Assembly: GCA_050012355.1 (NCBI GenBank)
Contig: JBEKHI010000492.1
Coordinates: 1-5,613 of the forward strand
Reading direction: 5' to 3'
Source of the DNA: JBEKHI01 sp050012355
Lineage (GTDB): Bacteria > Actinomycetota > Actinomycetes > Streptosporangiales > Streptosporangiaceae
Length of the DNA stretch: 5,613 nt
The position numbers and the translations under genes were made by a program. The notes below the pieces were generated by a model that saw nothing but the letters and a program-made list of their open reading frames with translations, ran no database searches and was not told the origin of the DNA. Every line of letters begins with the position of its first letter. Position 1 is the first letter of the stretch. Positions 4,613 through 5,613 of this stretch are shown here, in pieces.

Positions 4613-5613
4613 TCAGCTGCAGCCGCTGGTGGAGCCGCAGCCTTCGCAGACGTAGCAACTGCCGGCCGGACGCATCTTGGTGCCGCAGGTCAGGCAGAGC
4701 GGAGCGTCCGCGGTGCGGCCCTGGTGAGATTCCAGCAGGTCCATCGATGAGTGCGGCGCGGGCGGTTGCGGCGCGGGGGCTGGGGCGGGAGCGGCGGGGA
4801 TGGGATTCGCCGTTATGGCCGGCTCAACGGGCGCCGACTGGGCGAGGTCGGTCGGGTCGACCGCTACCTCAGCCGGGTACTGGCCGTTCGCCTGTGCCTC
4901 GCGTTCGGCGGCCGACAGGATGCCGAGCTCGGAGCGCTGGTCGTAGGACAGGTGATCCAGGGCGAGGCGGCGGAAGATGTAGTCCATCATCGAGCTGGCG
5001 ATCCGGATGTCCGGGTCGTCGGTCATGCCCGCGGGCTCGAAACGCATGTTCGTGAACTTCTGGACATACGACTCGAGCGGGATGCCGAACTGCAGGCCGA
5101 CACTGATCGCTATCGAGAAGGCGTCCATCACGCCCGCCAGGGTGGAACCCTGCTTGCCGAGCTTGAGGAACACCTCCCCCACGCCGTCGTCGGGGTAGCT
5201 GGAGGCGGTCATGTACCCCTCGGCGCCCGCGACGGAGAACTTCGTCACCGTGGCGGAGCGCTGCCGGGGCAGCCGCCTGCGGGCCGGGCGGTGCTCGTGC
5301 GGCTCAGCAGGCTGCGGGGCCGGCACCGGCGCTGCCTGAGCGGCGGGCTCCTTCTTAGCAATCGACAGCGGCTGGCCGACCTTGCAGTTGTCGCGGTAGA
5401 TGGCCAGCGCCTTGAGGCCGAGCTTCCAGCCCTCGAAGTAGATCTTCTCGATGTCCTCGATGGTGGCGGACTCCGGCATGTTGACCGTCTTGCTGATCGC
5501 GCCGGACAGATGCGGCTGGACCGCGGCCATCATTCGAACGTGGCCCATCGGCGCGATCGCCCGCTCGCCCATCGCACAGTCGAACACCTCGTAGTGCTCG
5601 GGACGCAGCCCGG
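4613..5613 (-). CDS. nrdJ: Adenosylcobalamin-dependent class II ribonucleotide reductase, 5'-partial
   Basis: NrdJ reduces ribonucleotides to deoxyribonucleotides in the cytoplasm, using adenosylcobalamin to make the thiyl radical and needing no oxygen. The frame is open to the window edge and reads GLRPEHYE before the GTG codon at 5587, so that is not the start; only the C-terminal third is present. Numbering from 5587, residues 1-75 (GERAIAPMGHVRMMAAVQPH, SGAISKTVNMPE, FEGWKLGLKALAIYRDN) close the catalytic barrel. A basic linker follows, then the TSCPD domain at about 113-215 (GYMTASSYPDDGVGEVF, LGKQGSTLAGVMDAFSIA, FTNMRFEPAGMTDDPDIR). A Pro/Ala-rich linker (255-280) leads to the cysteine-rich tail with C298, C301, C311, C314, C317 and C323, ending CGSTSGCS, the zinc-binding and redox arm that re-reduces the active site. 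The barrel with the active-site cysteines lies outside the window. Confidence 0.96.
   Translation of the reverse strand, partial: GLRPEHYEVFDCAMGERAIAPMGHVRMMAAVQPHLSGAISKTVNMPESATIEDIEKIYFEGWKLGLKALAIYRDNCKVGQPLSIAKKEPAAQAAPVPAPQPAEPHEHRPARRRLPRQRSATVTKFSVAGAEGYMTASSYPDDGVGEVFLKLGKQGSTLAGVMDAFSIAISVGLQFGIPLESYVQKFTNMRFEPAGMTDDPDIRIASSMMDYIFRRLALDHLSYDQRSELGILSAAEREAQANGQYPAEVAVDPTDLAQSAPVEPAITANPIPAAPAPAPAPQPPAPHSSMDLLESHQGRTADAPLCLTCGTKMRPAGSCYVCEGCGSTSGCS

Noticed and set aside
4312..5055. Plus-strand open frame running from the intergenic region into nrdJ antisense
   Set aside because: Beyond 4613 it is the antisense of NrdJ with Arg/Ser-rich content. The first ~65 codons look faintly protein-like, but alternative frames on both strands are open too, so no call is made.

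Overview
The window looks like a chromosomal piece of a high-GC actinobacterium. Codon third positions in the long genes are strongly G/C, GTG starts are used, and the NrdJ fragment has the typical actinobacterial C-terminus. The genus cannot be told from this sequence alone. No tRNA, rRNA, CRISPR array, transposase or integrase is visible.

Layout. (1) 1-2118, plus strand: the 3' part of a large membrane-embedded patatin/cPLA2-like phospholipase, whose 5' end lies outside the window. (2) 2119-2262: a short convergent intergenic region with two stem-loop structures, one placed for each converging transcript. (3) 2263-4022, minus strand: a tight two-gene operon of an ABC/OLD-type AAA_21 ATPase followed 2 nt later by a DUF4276 (TOPRIM-like) protein. 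Architecturally this resembles the ATPase + TOPRIM pairs known from anti-phage systems such as OLD/Gabija and PARIS. (4) 4023-4612: 590 nt without a convincing intact gene. It holds a probable leaderless promoter for the operon with an overlapping dyad, a coding-like fragment, a strong hairpin and a second copy of a structured repeat. (5) 4613-5613, minus strand: the C-terminal third of adenosylcobalamin-dependent class II ribonucleotide reductase (nrdJ), with its 5' end outside the window.

The most unusual signal is a pair of ~73-nt structured elements at 2135-2208 (plus sense) and 4521-4592 (minus sense). Each has a small GACC/GGTC hairpin, then a 9-10 nt linker ending the identical block GGTCCCGTT. 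A long hairpin follows: a 14-pair outer stem, a 1x1 internal mismatch, a 6-pair inner stem and a 12-nt loop. The loop core CACTCTTTGC is identical in both, while three stem base pairs differ by compensatory double changes. Each copy begins 16-20 nt after the stop codon of the gene it follows and reads in that gene's sense. Together the two copies also bracket the ATPase-DUF4276 operon as inverted repeats. They may be a structured 3'-UTR/terminator family, or the ends of a cassette that carried in a defence-like module between two housekeeping-type genes.

The phospholipase and nrdJ show no evident functional link to the central operon. The operon is best read as a self-contained accessory module with its own promoter.
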